A stretch of 64,000 nucleotides of DNA from a virus: the IMG/VR virus record IMGVR_UViG_3300021364_003460, positions 1 through 64,000 of that record. The stretch is one strand, 5' to 3'. Position 1 is the stretch's first letter; every line of letters starts with the position of its first letter. The notes beneath the pieces were generated by a model, which saw nothing but the letters and a program-made list of their open reading frames with translations, did no database searches and was not told the origin of the DNA. Of the stretch, positions 48,652-57,747 are shown in pieces. The position numbers and the translations under genes were made by a program.

Positions 48652-51291
48652 ATGACAATTAATATTCAAATACCCATGCACACTGTAGTCACTATGGTGG
48701 CTCCTTCATGCTCAGGTAAATCTCTACTAGTAGAAACATTAGTAAATCAATTAGAAAGAACTTATCAATTAGGTTTAAGTAAACTCAACTTCCATGTAAT
48801 CTCTTCAGATGATATACGTAGAGAGCTTATTGGGGAAGACTTACATAAACATGACAATGAAATGCTTTATGCTTCTGGGGCTGCATTTGATTTACTATTT
48901 TGTAAGTTGAGAAACCTACTTCAGTTTCCTCTTAGTTTAAAGAATGCAGTAGTGTTTGTAGATACTACTGGTTTAAGTAAAGAGTTTAGAGACCAGGTAA
49001 ATAAAGTAGCTGAGAGATATGGTTATAATACAGCAGCCATTGTATTAGACTACAAAGAATATCAAGACTACTTTAAGTTAGCTGAAAATGATGAGAGAGT
49101 AGATAAGTCAGTTGTTAGCAATCATGTAAAAAGACTCAGAACTAAAACTCTACCTCAAATGAGGAGGAAAGACTACTCAGCAGGTATCTTTAAAATTAAA
49201 CAGCTAGATTACCTTTGGCACAACGTTGAAATTCAGTTAACTAATGCAAATGAATATATCAACTGTAGGCTACCTATTAAAACTGCTGAAGGGGAAAGGA
49301 TAGAGTATACTTGTTTAGGGGATAGTCATGGTTGTTATGATGAGGTAATACAAGTATTAACTAAAGCTGGGTTTACTATTGAAGAGGGGTTAATTAAAAA
49401 TCCTGGCAACAAAAGAATTGTTTGTTTAGATGACTACATTGATAAAGGAAGTAAGCAAAAAGAGCTTATTCAATTCTTCTATAACAACCAAGATTACATT
49501 TACCATGTTTTAGCTAATCATGAGGATTTTGTTGTAAGGTACTTTACTGGAGATATCAAACCAGATAAAGACTCTTTACAATACTTTGATTCTATTAGCT
49601 GGCTTAAAGATACTCCTGAGTTGGAAGAATTAAAATGGCTACATTCTCAAGCTAAACCCTTCTTAATTCACCCTGACTTTATCTGTACTCACTCTCCTTG
49701 TAAACTAAAACACTTAGGTAAACTAGATAAGGAATCTAAGAGAGCTCAACTTAAGCATAGACTACCTTCTATCTATGGTAAAGACTTTGATACTGAGGAA
49801 GAATACAAAAATGTACTAGAAACTAATTTAAATTGGTTAAAGGAGCAAGCTGTAGCTAACTTTCCTTTTATCTTCTCTGGTCATCTTTCATTCAGTAATG
49901 TTGTCAGACTAGGTAGCCAAGTAATGTTAGATACTGGAGCAGTCTATGGGAATAAACTTACCGCTTGTACTGTAAAAGGAAGAAAGCTAGACTTTACTCA
50001 AGTTCAAGCTAAAGAAGCATACTACCCTATTAAGTATCTAACAACTATCTTTGATACTAAAGATAAAGTTAACTTAAATAGTCTAGACTCTAGGGAACAG
50101 AGAAGAATTAAGAGAGCTTTAGGAGAGAAACCAATCAACTGGCTATCAGGAACTATGTCACCTAGTGCTAGTAATGATTCTCAGTTAGAACCTATTGAAA
50201 CAGCATTAGAATACTATAAATCTAAAGGTGTTACTGACCTAGTAATGCAATGTAAAGAAATGGGCAGTAATGCTTCCTTCTATTGGCTGCCTAATCCAGA
50301 AGACTGCTACATGGTTAGTAGAAATGGCTATCTTATTAATCAAGTAGACATTAAACCTATAGTAGATAAGTTCCACTCTCTAATTGCAGAAAGGTTTCCT
50401 GATGCTACTCAAGTAATAGTTTTTGGAGAATTGAAACCTTGGTCTGCTTTAGGTAAAGGTTTAATTGACCACCACTTCATCCCTATCTACTCAGGGATGA
50501 AAACTGAGTTAGAGTTCTCTAAAACTAATGGTTTTGATACAGCTTTCTCTAGTTTGTTATCTCAAGCTAAAGAAGAGTTTGCTCATGACAGAGGTAAGTT
50601 ATCTAAAGCTGAGTTAAGGGCTAAGTATGGAGATGCTAAAGTAGAGTGGTATAACAGTGTACTACAAGCTGCTAAGTATGTTAATCCTGTAGATATTGAT
50701 TTAGCTGAGGTAGAAGCCTACAAGGAAGAGTTAGATGGGTATACTCAAGATAGTGAGTTAGATTTCCAACCTTTCCAAGTATTAAAGATTGAAAGAGGTG
50801 ATAAAGTAGAAGTGTTACCTTTTGATAACTATGAAGGGTTTAAACTATTTAACTCTAATCAAATTATAAAATTAGATTTAAATTCTAAGGAAGGTTATGA
50901 TACTGAAGTTTTGTATGCTAGATATGTGTACAAAAACTGGGTATCTGCTCCACAAGACTTCTTTGGTTATACTAAGTTAGAAGGTGTAGTTATTAAACCT
51001 TTAGACCCTAAGCTGACTAATGTAGCTCCTTATATTAAAGTAAGAAATCCTCAGTACCTTAAGTTAGTGTATGGGCCAACTTACAATTTAGAACCTACCT
51101 ATAGTAAACTAGTTAAATCTAAAAGGATTAGTAGAAAGATTAAGTCTTCCATTAATGAATGGCAGCTAGGTTTAGAAATGTTAGGTATTCATTCTAGTCA
51201 GATGACATTAGATAACTCTAAAGCAGTAGACTTAATGATTAAGTTTATTGCAGAAGAAAGGAAAGTGGAAGTGTTAGATCCAAGGTTGTAA
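48652..51291 (+). CDS. pnkp: Three-domain RNA repair enzyme Pnkp (kinase-phosphatase-ligase)
   Basis: An 879-residue protein, matching bacterial Pnkp length and order. Kinase about 10-170: APSCSGKS P-loop (Lys23) and SSDDIRREL. Metallophosphatase about 215-440: CLGDSHG, CLDDYIDKG, ANHED, SGHLS. Adenylyltransferase (ligase) about 495-879: VMQCKEMGSNAS with nucleophile Lys535 in K-x-x-G-S. It heals 5'-OH and 2',3'-cyclic phosphate ends, and ligates with Hen1. Both genes are adjacent, as in bacterial RNA repair operons. In a phage it probably counters host anticodon nucleases (inference). Walker A differs from GxxGxGK at its first Gly. Confidence 0.92.
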   Translation: MTINIQIPMHTVVTMVAPSCSGKSLLVETLVNQLERTYQLGLSKLNFHVISSDDIRRELIGEDLHKHDNEMLYASGAAFDLLFCKLRNLLQFPLSLKNAVVFVDTTGLSKEFRDQVNKVAERYGYNTAAIVLDYKEYQDYFKLAENDERVDKSVVSNHVKRLRTKTLPQMRRKDYSAGIFKIKQLDYLWHNVEIQLTNANEYINCRLPIKTAEGERIEYTCLGDSHGCYDEVIQVLTKAGFTIEEGLIKNPGNKRIVCLDDYIDKGSKQKELIQFFYNNQDYIYHVLANHEDFVVRYFTGDIKPDKDSLQYFDSISWLKDTPELEELKWLHSQAKPFLIHPDFICTHSPCKLKHLGKLDKESKRAQLKHRLPSIYGKDFDTEEEYKNVLETNLNWLKEQAVANFPFIFSGHLSFSNVVRLGSQVMLDTGAVYGNKLTACTVKGRKLDFTQVQAKEAYYPIKYLTTIFDTKDKVNLNSLDSREQRRIKRALGEKPINWLSGTMSPSASNDSQLEPIETALEYYKSKGVTDLVMQCKEMGSNASFYWLPNPEDCYMVSRNGYLINQVDIKPIVDKFHSLIAERFPDATQVIVFGELKPWSALGKGLIDHHFIPIYSGMKTELEFSKTNGFDTAFSSLLSQAKEEFAHDRGKLSKAELRAKYGDAKVEWYNSVLQAAKYVNPVDIDLAEVEAYKEELDGYTQDSELDFQPFQVLKIERGDKVEVLPFDNYEGFKLFNSNQIIKLDLNSKEGYDTEVLYARYVYKNWVSAPQDFFGYTKLEGVVIKPLDPKLTNVAPYIKVRNPQYLKLVYGPTYNLEPTYSKLVKSKRISRKIKSSINEWQLGLEMLGIHSSQMTLDNSKAVDLMIKFIAEERKVEVLDPRL

Positions 51292-51294
51292 ATT

Positions 51295-51486
51295 ATGGAA
51301 ACTTATTATGTCATGTACTTTTATGAAAATGAAGAAGTGCATTCTGTAATAGAATTACAGGCTTCTTATTTACACTCTGATTTGCTAAGTAAAATAGAAG
51401 CAAATGCACCAATGGAAGATTACTATTATCAGGTAGTCACAAAAAAAGTATATGAAGACTATAATTCTAGCAAACCAGAAACCTAA
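51295..51486 (+). CDS. Hypothetical protein
   Basis: A 63-residue protein 3 bases after pnkp, Tyr/Glu-rich. Possibly in the same operon. Unassigned. Confidence 0.5.
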   Translation: METYYVMYFYENEEVHSVIELQASYLHSDLLSKIEANAPMEDYYYQVVTKKVYEDYNSSKPET

Positions 51487-51536
51487 GTACAGTTCTCTTC
51501 ACTTTACTACTCAGTACAAATTTAGTAATCTAATAA

Positions 51537-51544
51537 TATAAACT
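51537..51544 (+). promoter_or_regulatory. TATAAACT promoter-like box
   Basis: TATAAACT in a 77-base gap, 19 bases before ATG 51564. Same variant as before nrdJ. Confidence 0.4.
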
Positions 51545-51563
51545 TTAACTTAACTATATATCT

Positions 51564-51974
51564 ATGAAACTAAATACTACTCCTTACATTGTTCAAGAAC
51601 TCTTAGATAAAGGTTACATTAGTTCTGACAATAAAGATAAAGTAGCTGAAGTGCTTGCTAATGAAGGTAAGCTTAGTAAAGAGTACCAGGTTAAAAGTAA
51701 GATTCTAAACTATCTAGAATACTTCTCTGGTTCTCTAGTTAAAGAAGTAGATGTTAATTCAATTTACTCTAATATCAAAGCTAAATTTAAAGAAGATGCT
51801 GAACTTGAAAATGGTGATATTAGATACCAAGTATTAGATTATCTAAAGAAAGAAAAGAAGTTAAGTCATTATGCTGAATTGAGTGAAACATTAACTGATT
51901 CATTAAAATTAACTACTAATGTAGTTGAAATGTTAAAGCCTTTTCAGGTAGTAGGATATAGGAAAATATTGTAG
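51564..51974 (+). CDS. Hypothetical helical protein
   Basis: A 136-residue protein. Three similar helical segments (VQELLDKGYISSDNKDKV, LDYLKKEKKLSHYAEL) suggest short internal repeats. Unassigned. Confidence 0.55.
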   Translation: MKLNTTPYIVQELLDKGYISSDNKDKVAEVLANEGKLSKEYQVKSKILNYLEYFSGSLVKEVDVNSIYSNIKAKFKEDAELENGDIRYQVLDYLKKEKKLSHYAELSETLTDSLKLTTNVVEMLKPFQVVGYRKIL

Positions 51975-52005
51975 TAGACTGACCACCTAACTCAAGTTAA
52001 CTAGT

Positions 52006-52044
52006 CCATTATGGTAAATAATCTTTATTTTAAAACCATAATGG
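52006..52044 (+). promoter_or_regulatory. Inverted repeat enclosing the phoH start
   Basis: CCATTATGGT (52006-52015) and ACCATAATGG (52035-52044), a perfect 10-bp inverted repeat with a 19-nt loop. The 3' arm contains ATG 52041, the likely phoH start. As RNA it would hide that codon; as DNA it could be an operator. Confidence 0.5.
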
Positions 52045-52793
52045 CTAGAAAGAAAAGAGTTACTAGAAGGGCTAAAGTTGAGTATACTGAATCTAAACTT
52101 ACTTATCAAGAAACTGAATACAAGCAGTTTACAGGAAAGATTCAGACTACTAAATTGATTAGACCTCTGAATCCTAGACAAAGAGAATATATTTGGTTAA
52201 TTAAAGAGAAGACTGTTATCATTGCCCAAGGAGATAGCGGCACTTCTAAGAGCTTTCTAGCCCTACATACAGCTATTCAACTGTTCAATAATGAGTCTTC
52301 TCCAATAGAGAAGATTTTTTATATTAGGGCTAATGTAGGACTTAGTGAAGAGAAAGACTTAGGGTACATGAAAGGTGATTTGAAAGAGAAAATATTACCT
52401 CTAGCCTACCCAGTCTTAGACTCTTTAATAGGATTCATGAATGAAAGTCAAGCTAAGTATTTAGTAGAATCAGGTAAAATAGAAGTCTTACCTGTAGCTA
52501 TGGTTAGAGGGCGTACCTTCAACAACTCTATAGTAATTGTTGATGAAGCTCAATCATGTAGTCCTACTAGTATACTCACCTTACTTACTAGAATAGGTCA
52601 GAATAGTAAAATGCTTCTACTGGGTAACTGTTCTAACTACCAAAAAGATACTAAAGCTAATATTAATGATGGGCTTAATGATGCTATTAATAGACTTCAA
52701 GGATTACCTGATGTAGGTTATATCAGATTTAGAAGAGAAGATATAGTTAGAAATAGTGTTATCAAAAACATTTTAGCTAGGTATGAAGATTAA
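52041..52793 (+). CDS. phoH: PhoH-family ATPase
   Basis: A 250-residue protein from ATG 52041; ATG 52011 is an in-frame alternative. RPLNPRQREYIWLI, AQGDSGTSKSFLAL (Walker A, 64-71), RANVGLSEEKDLGYMKGDL, GRTFNNSIVIVDEAQ (Walker B) and LLLGNCSNYQKD. This is the compact PhoH ATPase common in phages; the role is probably RNA-related but not established. The Walker A has G-T-S-K-S, where Ser replaces the usual Gly before Lys. A terminator follows. Confidence 0.88.
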   Translation: MARKKRVTRRAKVEYTESKLTYQETEYKQFTGKIQTTKLIRPLNPRQREYIWLIKEKTVIIAQGDSGTSKSFLALHTAIQLFNNESSPIEKIFYIRANVGLSEEKDLGYMKGDLKEKILPLAYPVLDSLIGFMNESQAKYLVESGKIEVLPVAMVRGRTFNNSIVIVDEAQSCSPTSILTLLTRIGQNSKMLLLGNCSNYQKDTKANINDGLNDAINRLQGLPDVGYIRFRREDIVRNSVIKNILARYED

Positions 52794-52810
52794 TAAGTAA
52801 ACAAATCAAT

Positions 52811-52842
52811 AGGAGACTAATTACAGTCTCCTTAAACTTTTA
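52811..52842 (+). terminator. Rho-independent terminator
   Basis: AGGAGACT (52811-52818) with AGTCTCCT (52825-52832), 6-nt loop, then TAAACTTTTA. Confidence 0.7.
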
Positions 52843-52864
52843 TTAACTAACATTTATTAAACAA

Positions 52865-53104
52865 ATGAGAACAACATTAATTAAAAAAAAAGATATTCAA
52901 TCTCAAAACTCTGGAGAATACAACTATGAAGATTACAGTAAAACAAAAGCTTTTAAAAGAATTCAAGTGTTGGAGGTCACTGGTGTAAAAAAGCTTAAGT
53001 GGGAGTGGACTGCTCCTACACCTAATGAACTAGGAATACATCCTTACTCTAGAAGAACAATTAGAAAGTATACATTTCATGAACTTACAACAAGCAATTA
53101 TTGA
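52865..53104 (+). CDS. Hypothetical basic protein
   Basis: A 79-residue Lys/Arg-rich protein, overlapping the next gene. Unassigned. Confidence 0.55.
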   Translation: MRTTLIKKKDIQSQNSGEYNYEDYSKTKAFKRIQVLEVTGVKKLKWEWTAPTPNELGIHPYSRRTIRKYTFHELTTSNY

Positions 53105-53393
53105 ATTAGAGTGCTGCCTTAGTAAAGTAGTAAAAGTATCTGAATCAGAAGCCTATCAGTTAGCTACTAAAGAGGGTCACTCAAGTTTAGCTACTGACTT
53201 AGAAGATGTTAAACATAACTTAGAAAATACTTTAAATAACTTACAGGACTTGTTAGATATTGAGTTTATAGAATCTTTAGAAATAGATTTAAATGAATGT
53301 GTGCCTTTGACAAAAGAAATGTATGAAAGGGCTACTAAACTTACTAAAAATATGGAAGTTGATTTAAATGAAGATTTAGAAGGAGACTTTTAG
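53079..53393 (+). CDS. Hypothetical protein
   Basis: A 104-residue acidic, helical, probably coiled protein. Unassigned. Confidence 0.6.
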   Translation: MNLQQAIIELECCLSKVVKVSESEAYQLATKEGHSSLATDLEDVKHNLENTLNNLQDLLDIEFIESLEIDLNECVPLTKEMYERATKLTKNMEVDLNEDLEGDF

Positions 53394-53395
53394 TA

Positions 53396-53551
53396 ATGGC
53401 TAATAGAAATTATGTACATGAATTAAGTAAATTTCTTAAAGAAAATGTAATGTCTTCTCCTCAAGAACAACATTTTGAAACTATAGTTTATCTTAAAATT
53501 AATAAGTTTCTTTCTGATAATAATTTAGTTATTACTACAAAATGGGATTAA
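53396..53551 (+). CDS. Hypothetical 51-residue protein
   Basis: ATG 53396, TAA 53549-53551. Helical (YVHELSKFLKENVM). Its pattern resembles the start of the next protein. Unassigned. Confidence 0.45.
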   Translation: MANRNYVHELSKFLKENVMSSPQEQHFETIVYLKINKFLSDNNLVITTKWD

Positions 53552-53556
53552 CTCTA

Positions 53557-53931
53557 ATGACTAATGAAGAGTTTGCTAAGAAGTTAATAAGTAAATTATG
53601 TAGTAGAAATTATATTAGTTGGCAAGAAGGTATACAAGGAGAAGTAACTCAGTTTCTACAAGAAAACAATCTCCAAGTTATTAATACTAAAGATCAACTA
53701 TTAGGTTACTGTGTTGAAGATGTAATTATCTATTACTTCCAAGAATTAGAGCATTATCAAGAGAAGTATGGAAGTAATATACCATCAGAACTTACTAGAG
53801 AACAAAGTCAGTATTTACTAGAGTTAGCTGATAGATTAAACAGCAAGCATGAATTAACTTTTTGTTGGGATGACATTGATGAAGCAATTGAAGAATGGTT
53901 AGGTGAAAACTATGCTACCTCATTGGACTAA
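53557..53931 (+). CDS. Hypothetical protein
   Basis: A 124-residue acidic helical protein. ATG 53557 avoids overlap; ATG 53542 is possible. Unassigned. Confidence 0.55.
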   Translation: MTNEEFAKKLISKLCSRNYISWQEGIQGEVTQFLQENNLQVINTKDQLLGYCVEDVIIYYFQELEHYQEKYGSNIPSELTREQSQYLLELADRLNSKHELTFCWDDIDEAIEEWLGENYATSLD

Positions 53932-54103
53932 AGTTAGACTTACTGAAGATATTGCTTGCTCTACAGTAGAAAAAGGTGATGAAGGTGTTGTGATAGATTC
54001 CATTCTAATACCAAACAAAACTTTTTATTTAGTTCAAGTAACAGATAAAGAAGAAATTATTACAGCGGTAGAAGAAAGTTTAGTAAATGTGGATTTAAAC
54101 TAA
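53912..54103 (+). CDS. SH3-like small protein
   Basis: A 63-residue protein. WTKVRLTEDIACSTVEKGDE and YLVQVTDKEE fit a small barrel like DUF4926. Start at ATG 53912 within the previous gene; GTG 53903 is an alternative. Confidence 0.5.
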   Translation: MLPHWTKVRLTEDIACSTVEKGDEGVVIDSILIPNKTFYLVQVTDKEEIITAVEESLVNVDLN

Positions 54104-54104
54104 T

Positions 54105-54272
54105 ATGACTTTTAAGAAAGGTGACAAAGTAAAGTTAACTAAAGACTTTCCTCCTAAGTATAAACAAGGTGAAGAAGTCAATGTAACAGAAGCTTATGAA
54201 GCGGTAGATTACTCTACTATGTATTATGAAGTTAACGCTGACATTACTGTAGAAGAAGAGGATATTGAATGA
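54105..54272 (+). CDS. SH3-like small protein
   Basis: A 55-residue protein, ATG 54105, TGA 54270-54272. FKKGDKVKLTKDFPPKYKQG recalls its upstream neighbour, so the two may be diverged duplicates. Confidence 0.5.
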   Translation: MTFKKGDKVKLTKDFPPKYKQGEEVNVTEAYEAVDYSTMYYEVNADITVEEEDIE

Positions 54273-54499
54273 TGGATGAATTAGACAACTTATTAGACAA
54301 CTATAGTAAACCTGATTTAGAAATACCTTTAGAAAAAAGATTTGAAATAGCTAAATTTAATAATCTTATTGAAGGTGCTAGTAAAGAGCAAGCTATTGAG
54401 TTAGCTAAACAAGCTTGGAAATTGATGCTTATTAGAGAGCATACTATGAATGAACTACTCAAGTATGAATGGGGATTAACGGATACCAAAGCTGCATAA
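54269..54499 (+). CDS. Hypothetical protein
   Basis: A 76-residue helical protein, ATGA overlap. EQAIELAKQAWKLMLIREHT is one long helix. Unassigned. Confidence 0.55.
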   Translation: MMDELDNLLDNYSKPDLEIPLEKRFEIAKFNNLIEGASKEQAIELAKQAWKLMLIREHTMNELLKYEWGLTDTKAA

Positions 54500-54500
54500 A

Positions 54501-54881
54501 GTGGATATTAAATATGAAGCTCTTAATAAAGGGTTATTTAAACACACTACTAATCCAGGATTAATAAAAGAAGTTCTGTTAGAAAACTACATTGAAAAGT
54601 GTCCTAACAGAACTAGGTTAGTAAAAGAAATAGCTTACTGTCTTGTTACTTCTATTGGAGAAAGAGTTGTTAGGAAAGAATACAGAGTAGCTTACTATAG
54701 CTGCTCCACTACTGATTGGAAATATAAAGTAGTCTTTCCTAGAGTTAAATACTTTAAGTCACTTAATGATTTGATAATAATAGATATCTCTATTTTAGAA
54801 ACAAATAGAGATATATTATTTGATAAATATAGATGGTTTAAAGAAGATTTAATTAAAGAGTTAGAAAACTATGGAGAATGA
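54501..54881 (+). CDS. Hypothetical protein with GTG start
   Basis: A 126-residue protein starting at GTG 54501, one base after the previous stop. Unassigned. Confidence 0.55.
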   Translation: MDIKYEALNKGLFKHTTNPGLIKEVLLENYIEKCPNRTRLVKEIAYCLVTSIGERVVRKEYRVAYYSCSTTDWKYKVVFPRVKYFKSLNDLIIIDISILETNRDILFDKYRWFKEDLIKELENYGE

Positions 54882-55104
54882 AAAATATTTTGTATCTCAG
54901 GCGTTATTAGAAAATAATAGTAGTAAACCTTTACTAATTAGAAGCCCAGATTTTCCTGAGTTAAATAATCAAAGTTTACCTGTTGGATTTAGCGGTATTA
55001 TGCAGTTTATTTACCCTAGTGATTTAAAGTTAAGAAAAGATAGCTGGATTAATAGTAAGGGTACTCCTGTGGTCTATTTAGAATTAGTAGATAAAGATTT
55101 CTAA
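54871..55104 (+). CDS. Hypothetical protein
   Basis: A 77-residue protein, converging with a minus-strand gene (4-base overlap). Unassigned. Confidence 0.55.
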   Translation: MENEKYFVSQALLENNSSKPLLIRSPDFPELNNQSLPVGFSGIMQFIYPSDLKLRKDSWINSKGTPVVYLELVDKDF

Positions 55105-55505
55105 ATTGTACCAACTAAAAACAAAGTTAAATCTATTGCTTCTACAGAAGTATTTCTAATAGTAATAGTATTAGAATTAAGAGTAGTTGGTAATGCAGCA
55201 GGCACTATATTATCTACAAACAGAATAGTACCTTCTACAACTTGAGTACCATAGGTTAACTCTATCTTTTGAGTAGTATCTACAGCTATAGACTTTAGAA
55301 ACTTAATTCCTAAGTCAGCTAATACTACATTAACAATCTGACCAGCAGTTAACAAATAAGGTAGCTTGTAAGATTTACAGTTCTCAATTACATTATCATT
55401 AGCTTGCAGAATGAAGTGTTCTTCTCTTTCTTTATAAGTAGAAGGACTTGTACCGCTAACTTCTTTAGTATTGTAATTTAAATTATATGAGTAAAGTAAA
55501 GACAT
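55101..55505 (-). CDS. Hypothetical beta-rich protein
   Basis: A 134-residue, strand-rich protein with many Thr, Val and Asn (TYGTQVVEGTILFVDNIV). Its minus strand and composition resemble the fibre genes, so it may be a virion part. That is a guess. Confidence 0.5.
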   Translation of the reverse strand: MSLLYSYNLNYNTKEVSGTSPSTYKEREEHFILQANDNVIENCKSYKLPYLLTAGQIVNVVLADLGIKFLKSIAVDTTQKIELTYGTQVVEGTILFVDNIVPAALPTTLNSNTITIRNTSVEAIDLTLFLVGTI

Positions 55506-56046
55506 GATTTATAATGAAAGTAATGAATACTTATTCTGCCCTGAATACTTTAGACTTAACTGTGCAAGCTATGAAGTAAAGTGTTCTGAGTGTGGAGGCT
55601 GCACTGGTGAAGGTAGTTTAGAGTATATTCCTATTAAACCTTATCCTTTATTAGCTAAGAAAAAACATCCTTATTTACTACATCAAAAGAAAACTAAGAA
55701 AGATGCTACTAGAAAAGAAAAGTTAGCAAAGAGGTCTACTGAAACTAGTAAGATTGTTAAGAAAGCTCTTAGAAGTGAACGCAACAGTCTAAAAAGTATA
55801 GGAGCTAAAGGTACTATTGCTAGTGGAAGGTTTGATGGTTCTGGAGATGGATTTATATCAATCAATGATATCAAATACTATATAGAAGTAAAAACTAGAT
55901 ATTCTGATAATGCTTCTATGTTTCCTACTAGTGCTGAATGGAATAAAGCAACCAACCAAGGCTGCAAGTTATTTGTAGTAGAATCAGCTAGAGGTAGTAC
56001 AGTTACTATGAGTAAAGAAACATTTATGGAGATATTAGGTTTATAA
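55504..56046 (+). CDS. Zinc-ribbon plus PD-(D/E)XK nuclease-like protein
   Basis: A 180-residue protein. The N-terminus has Cys-rich VKCSECGGC, a likely zinc site, then a basic linker. The C-terminal half has RFDGSGDGFISINDIKYYIE followed by VKTR, an Asp...Glu-x-Lys core, then a Trp/Gln helix and LFVVES. This resembles small phage Holliday-junction or VRR-type nucleases. RecA is encoded shortly downstream, consistent with recombination. Confidence 0.55.
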   Translation: MIYNESNEYLFCPEYFRLNCASYEVKCSECGGCTGEGSLEYIPIKPYPLLAKKKHPYLLHQKKTKKDATRKEKLAKRSTETSKIVKKALRSERNSLKSIGAKGTIASGRFDGSGDGFISINDIKYYIEVKTRYSDNASMFPTSAEWNKATNQGCKLFVVESARGSTVTMSKETFMEILGL

Positions 56047-56048
56047 TT

Positions 56049-56393
56049 ATGCAAACTATAATAATGATGGCTGAGTTTGAAGGTAAATGCTTCTGGCAAC
56101 CTAAAAATGATTACTCAGCAGAATGGAAATTATGGCTACCTACTGGAGCAGCTATTGATATAGAAGACTTACCTTTAAGTTGGGAACTAAATAATCAACT
56201 AACTGAATGGGTAGAGTTCTATGATGAACACTTTGATAATACCAAGTTAATTTCTTTAGCAAAAAAAGAAGTAGCAAAAGATAACTTTGATATTTTAGGT
56301 AAACATTTATGGCAGCTAGTTAAAGAAGAATTAGCTGGTGAATATAATGTAGTTTACTATAGTGAGTTAGAAAAAAAGGTGTTAGATGCTTAA
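56049..56393 (+). CDS. Hypothetical protein
   Basis: A 114-residue acidic protein, Trp/Glu-rich, overlapping the next gene. Unassigned. Confidence 0.6.
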   Translation: MQTIIMMAEFEGKCFWQPKNDYSAEWKLWLPTGAAIDIEDLPLSWELNNQLTEWVEFYDEHFDNTKLISLAKKEVAKDNFDILGKHLWQLVKEELAGEYNVVYYSELEKKVLDA

Positions 56394-56550
56394 TGAAGAA
56401 TTGAAAAAAGAATTAAAAGAACTAATTATACAATTATTAGGAATGGGATTAATATTAACTATTCTTGCTTTAGTTGTAATACCTTTTTGTTTTTTACTAA
56501 CAGTTTTATCTTATTATATAATTACATTTTTAATAGACTTACTATTTTAG
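56386..56550 (+). CDS. Small membrane protein
   Basis: A 54-residue protein, ATG 56386, TAG 56548-56550. Charged helix, then about 40 hydrophobic residues (LLGMGLILTILALVVIPF onward), probably two membrane spans. Unassigned; too little to call a holin. Confidence 0.5.
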   Translation: MLNEELKKELKELIIQLLGMGLILTILALVVIPFCFLLTVLSYYIITFLIDLLF

Positions 56551-56552
56551 TT

Positions 56553-56636
56553 ATGACTAAAGAAAAGAAAGAAGAGCAGCAGGAAAAAGAAGATAAGAAA
56601 GAAAAGTATGTAAATAAACCTGGTGGTAGAAAGTAA
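56553..56636 (+). CDS. 27-residue Lys/Glu peptide
   Basis: ATG 56553, TAA 56634-56636. Almost wholly Lys, Glu, Gln and Asp, ending KPGGRK. Evidence is the tight position only. Confidence 0.3.
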   Translation: MTKEKKEEQQEKEDKKEKYVNKPGGRK

Positions 56637-56688
56637 TACTTAGAGAAGCTCAGGTAGATAACAACAGTTAAATATACAACTGAATAAT

Positions 56689-57747
56689 ATGTCAGATGAA
56701 ATCACTTCATTGAAAGAATTAAAAGCTTTAGACTCTCAAATGTTTAAAATGTTTGGGGAGGATTATTATGGTATAACTAATAGGAAAAAAAATGTACAAA
56801 AATATACTTTCTTTCCTACTAGATGTCACTCTATTAATAAAGCTTTAGGTGGTAAAGGTATACCAGAAGGGGGAGTAATTAACATAGCAGGTCAAAAATC
56901 CACAGGGAAATCAGCTTTAGCCCAACTAATAATGGCTGATTTCCAAGCTCAGAATAAAATAGTAGCTTATTTTGAAGCTGGTGAAGCTTCCTTTGACCCT
57001 AGAATAGCTAATTCTTTAGGTCTAGATATAAATAAAATGATTTATGTACCTGGACCTGCCTCTGCTGAACAGATATTAGAAGGTATGAGAACAGTAATTA
57101 AAAGTGGGGTAGTTTCTTTAGTTTGTTTAGATTCAGTTAGTGGACTTAGCCCTAGAGTAGAACAAGAAGAAAAGTCCTTAGATGAAGCTACTATGGCTAT
57201 TGTACCTAGATTGCTTAGTAGATTACTAAAAGAAGTGGCTCCTATTTGTAGAAAAAATAAAACCACATTATTATTTATTAACCAAGTTAGGTCTAATTTA
57301 GGAGGTTATGGAAGTAGTGAAGTAGAACCAGGAGGTAATGCTATACCTTTTTATGCAACTATATTAGCTAAAACTAGAAGAGTAGAAATATTAAAGAAAG
57401 GAGCTAATGAAATAGGTATAAAAATAGAACTTAAAACTAACAAAAACAAAGTAGCTCCTCCCTTTACTAAAGGTACTTTTGATATCTTATTTGGGGATGA
57501 GAATGAACCAGGTTGTATAGATATCTATGGAGATGTAATAGATATAGCTTTTGATAAAGGTATAATTAAAGGTAGTAAATCTTGGATGGAATACCCTGCT
57601 GGTAATAAAATTAATGGTAGGGAAAAAATGAGAGAATACTTAAAAGATAACTCTAATATATTTACTCAATTAAGAGAAGAATTAAAACATGACAACACCA
57701 CTACAGAAACCACAGAGGAAAAAGACTACCAAGAAGAGGCAGCTTAA
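56689..57747 (+). CDS. recA: RecA/UvsX-type recombinase
   Basis: A 352-residue protein of RecA length. CHSINKALGGKGIPEGGVI, Walker A GQKSTGKS (68-75), VAYFEAGEASFDPRIANSLG, Walker B VVSLVCLDSVSGL, and NQVRSNLGGYGSSEVEPGG for DNA-binding loops. The C-terminal tail is acidic. It forms filaments on single-stranded DNA for recombination-dependent replication and repair. The usual catalytic Glu context is altered to EAGEAS but keeps Glu. Confidence 0.93.
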   Translation: MSDEITSLKELKALDSQMFKMFGEDYYGITNRKKNVQKYTFFPTRCHSINKALGGKGIPEGGVINIAGQKSTGKSALAQLIMADFQAQNKIVAYFEAGEASFDPRIANSLGLDINKMIYVPGPASAEQILEGMRTVIKSGVVSLVCLDSVSGLSPRVEQEEKSLDEATMAIVPRLLSRLLKEVAPICRKNKTTLLFINQVRSNLGGYGSSEVEPGGNAIPFYATILAKTRRVEILKKGANEIGIKIELKTNKNKVAPPFTKGTFDILFGDENEPGCIDIYGDVIDIAFDKGIIKGSKSWMEYPAGNKINGREKMREYLKDNSNIFTQLREELKHDNTTTETTEEKDYQEEAA

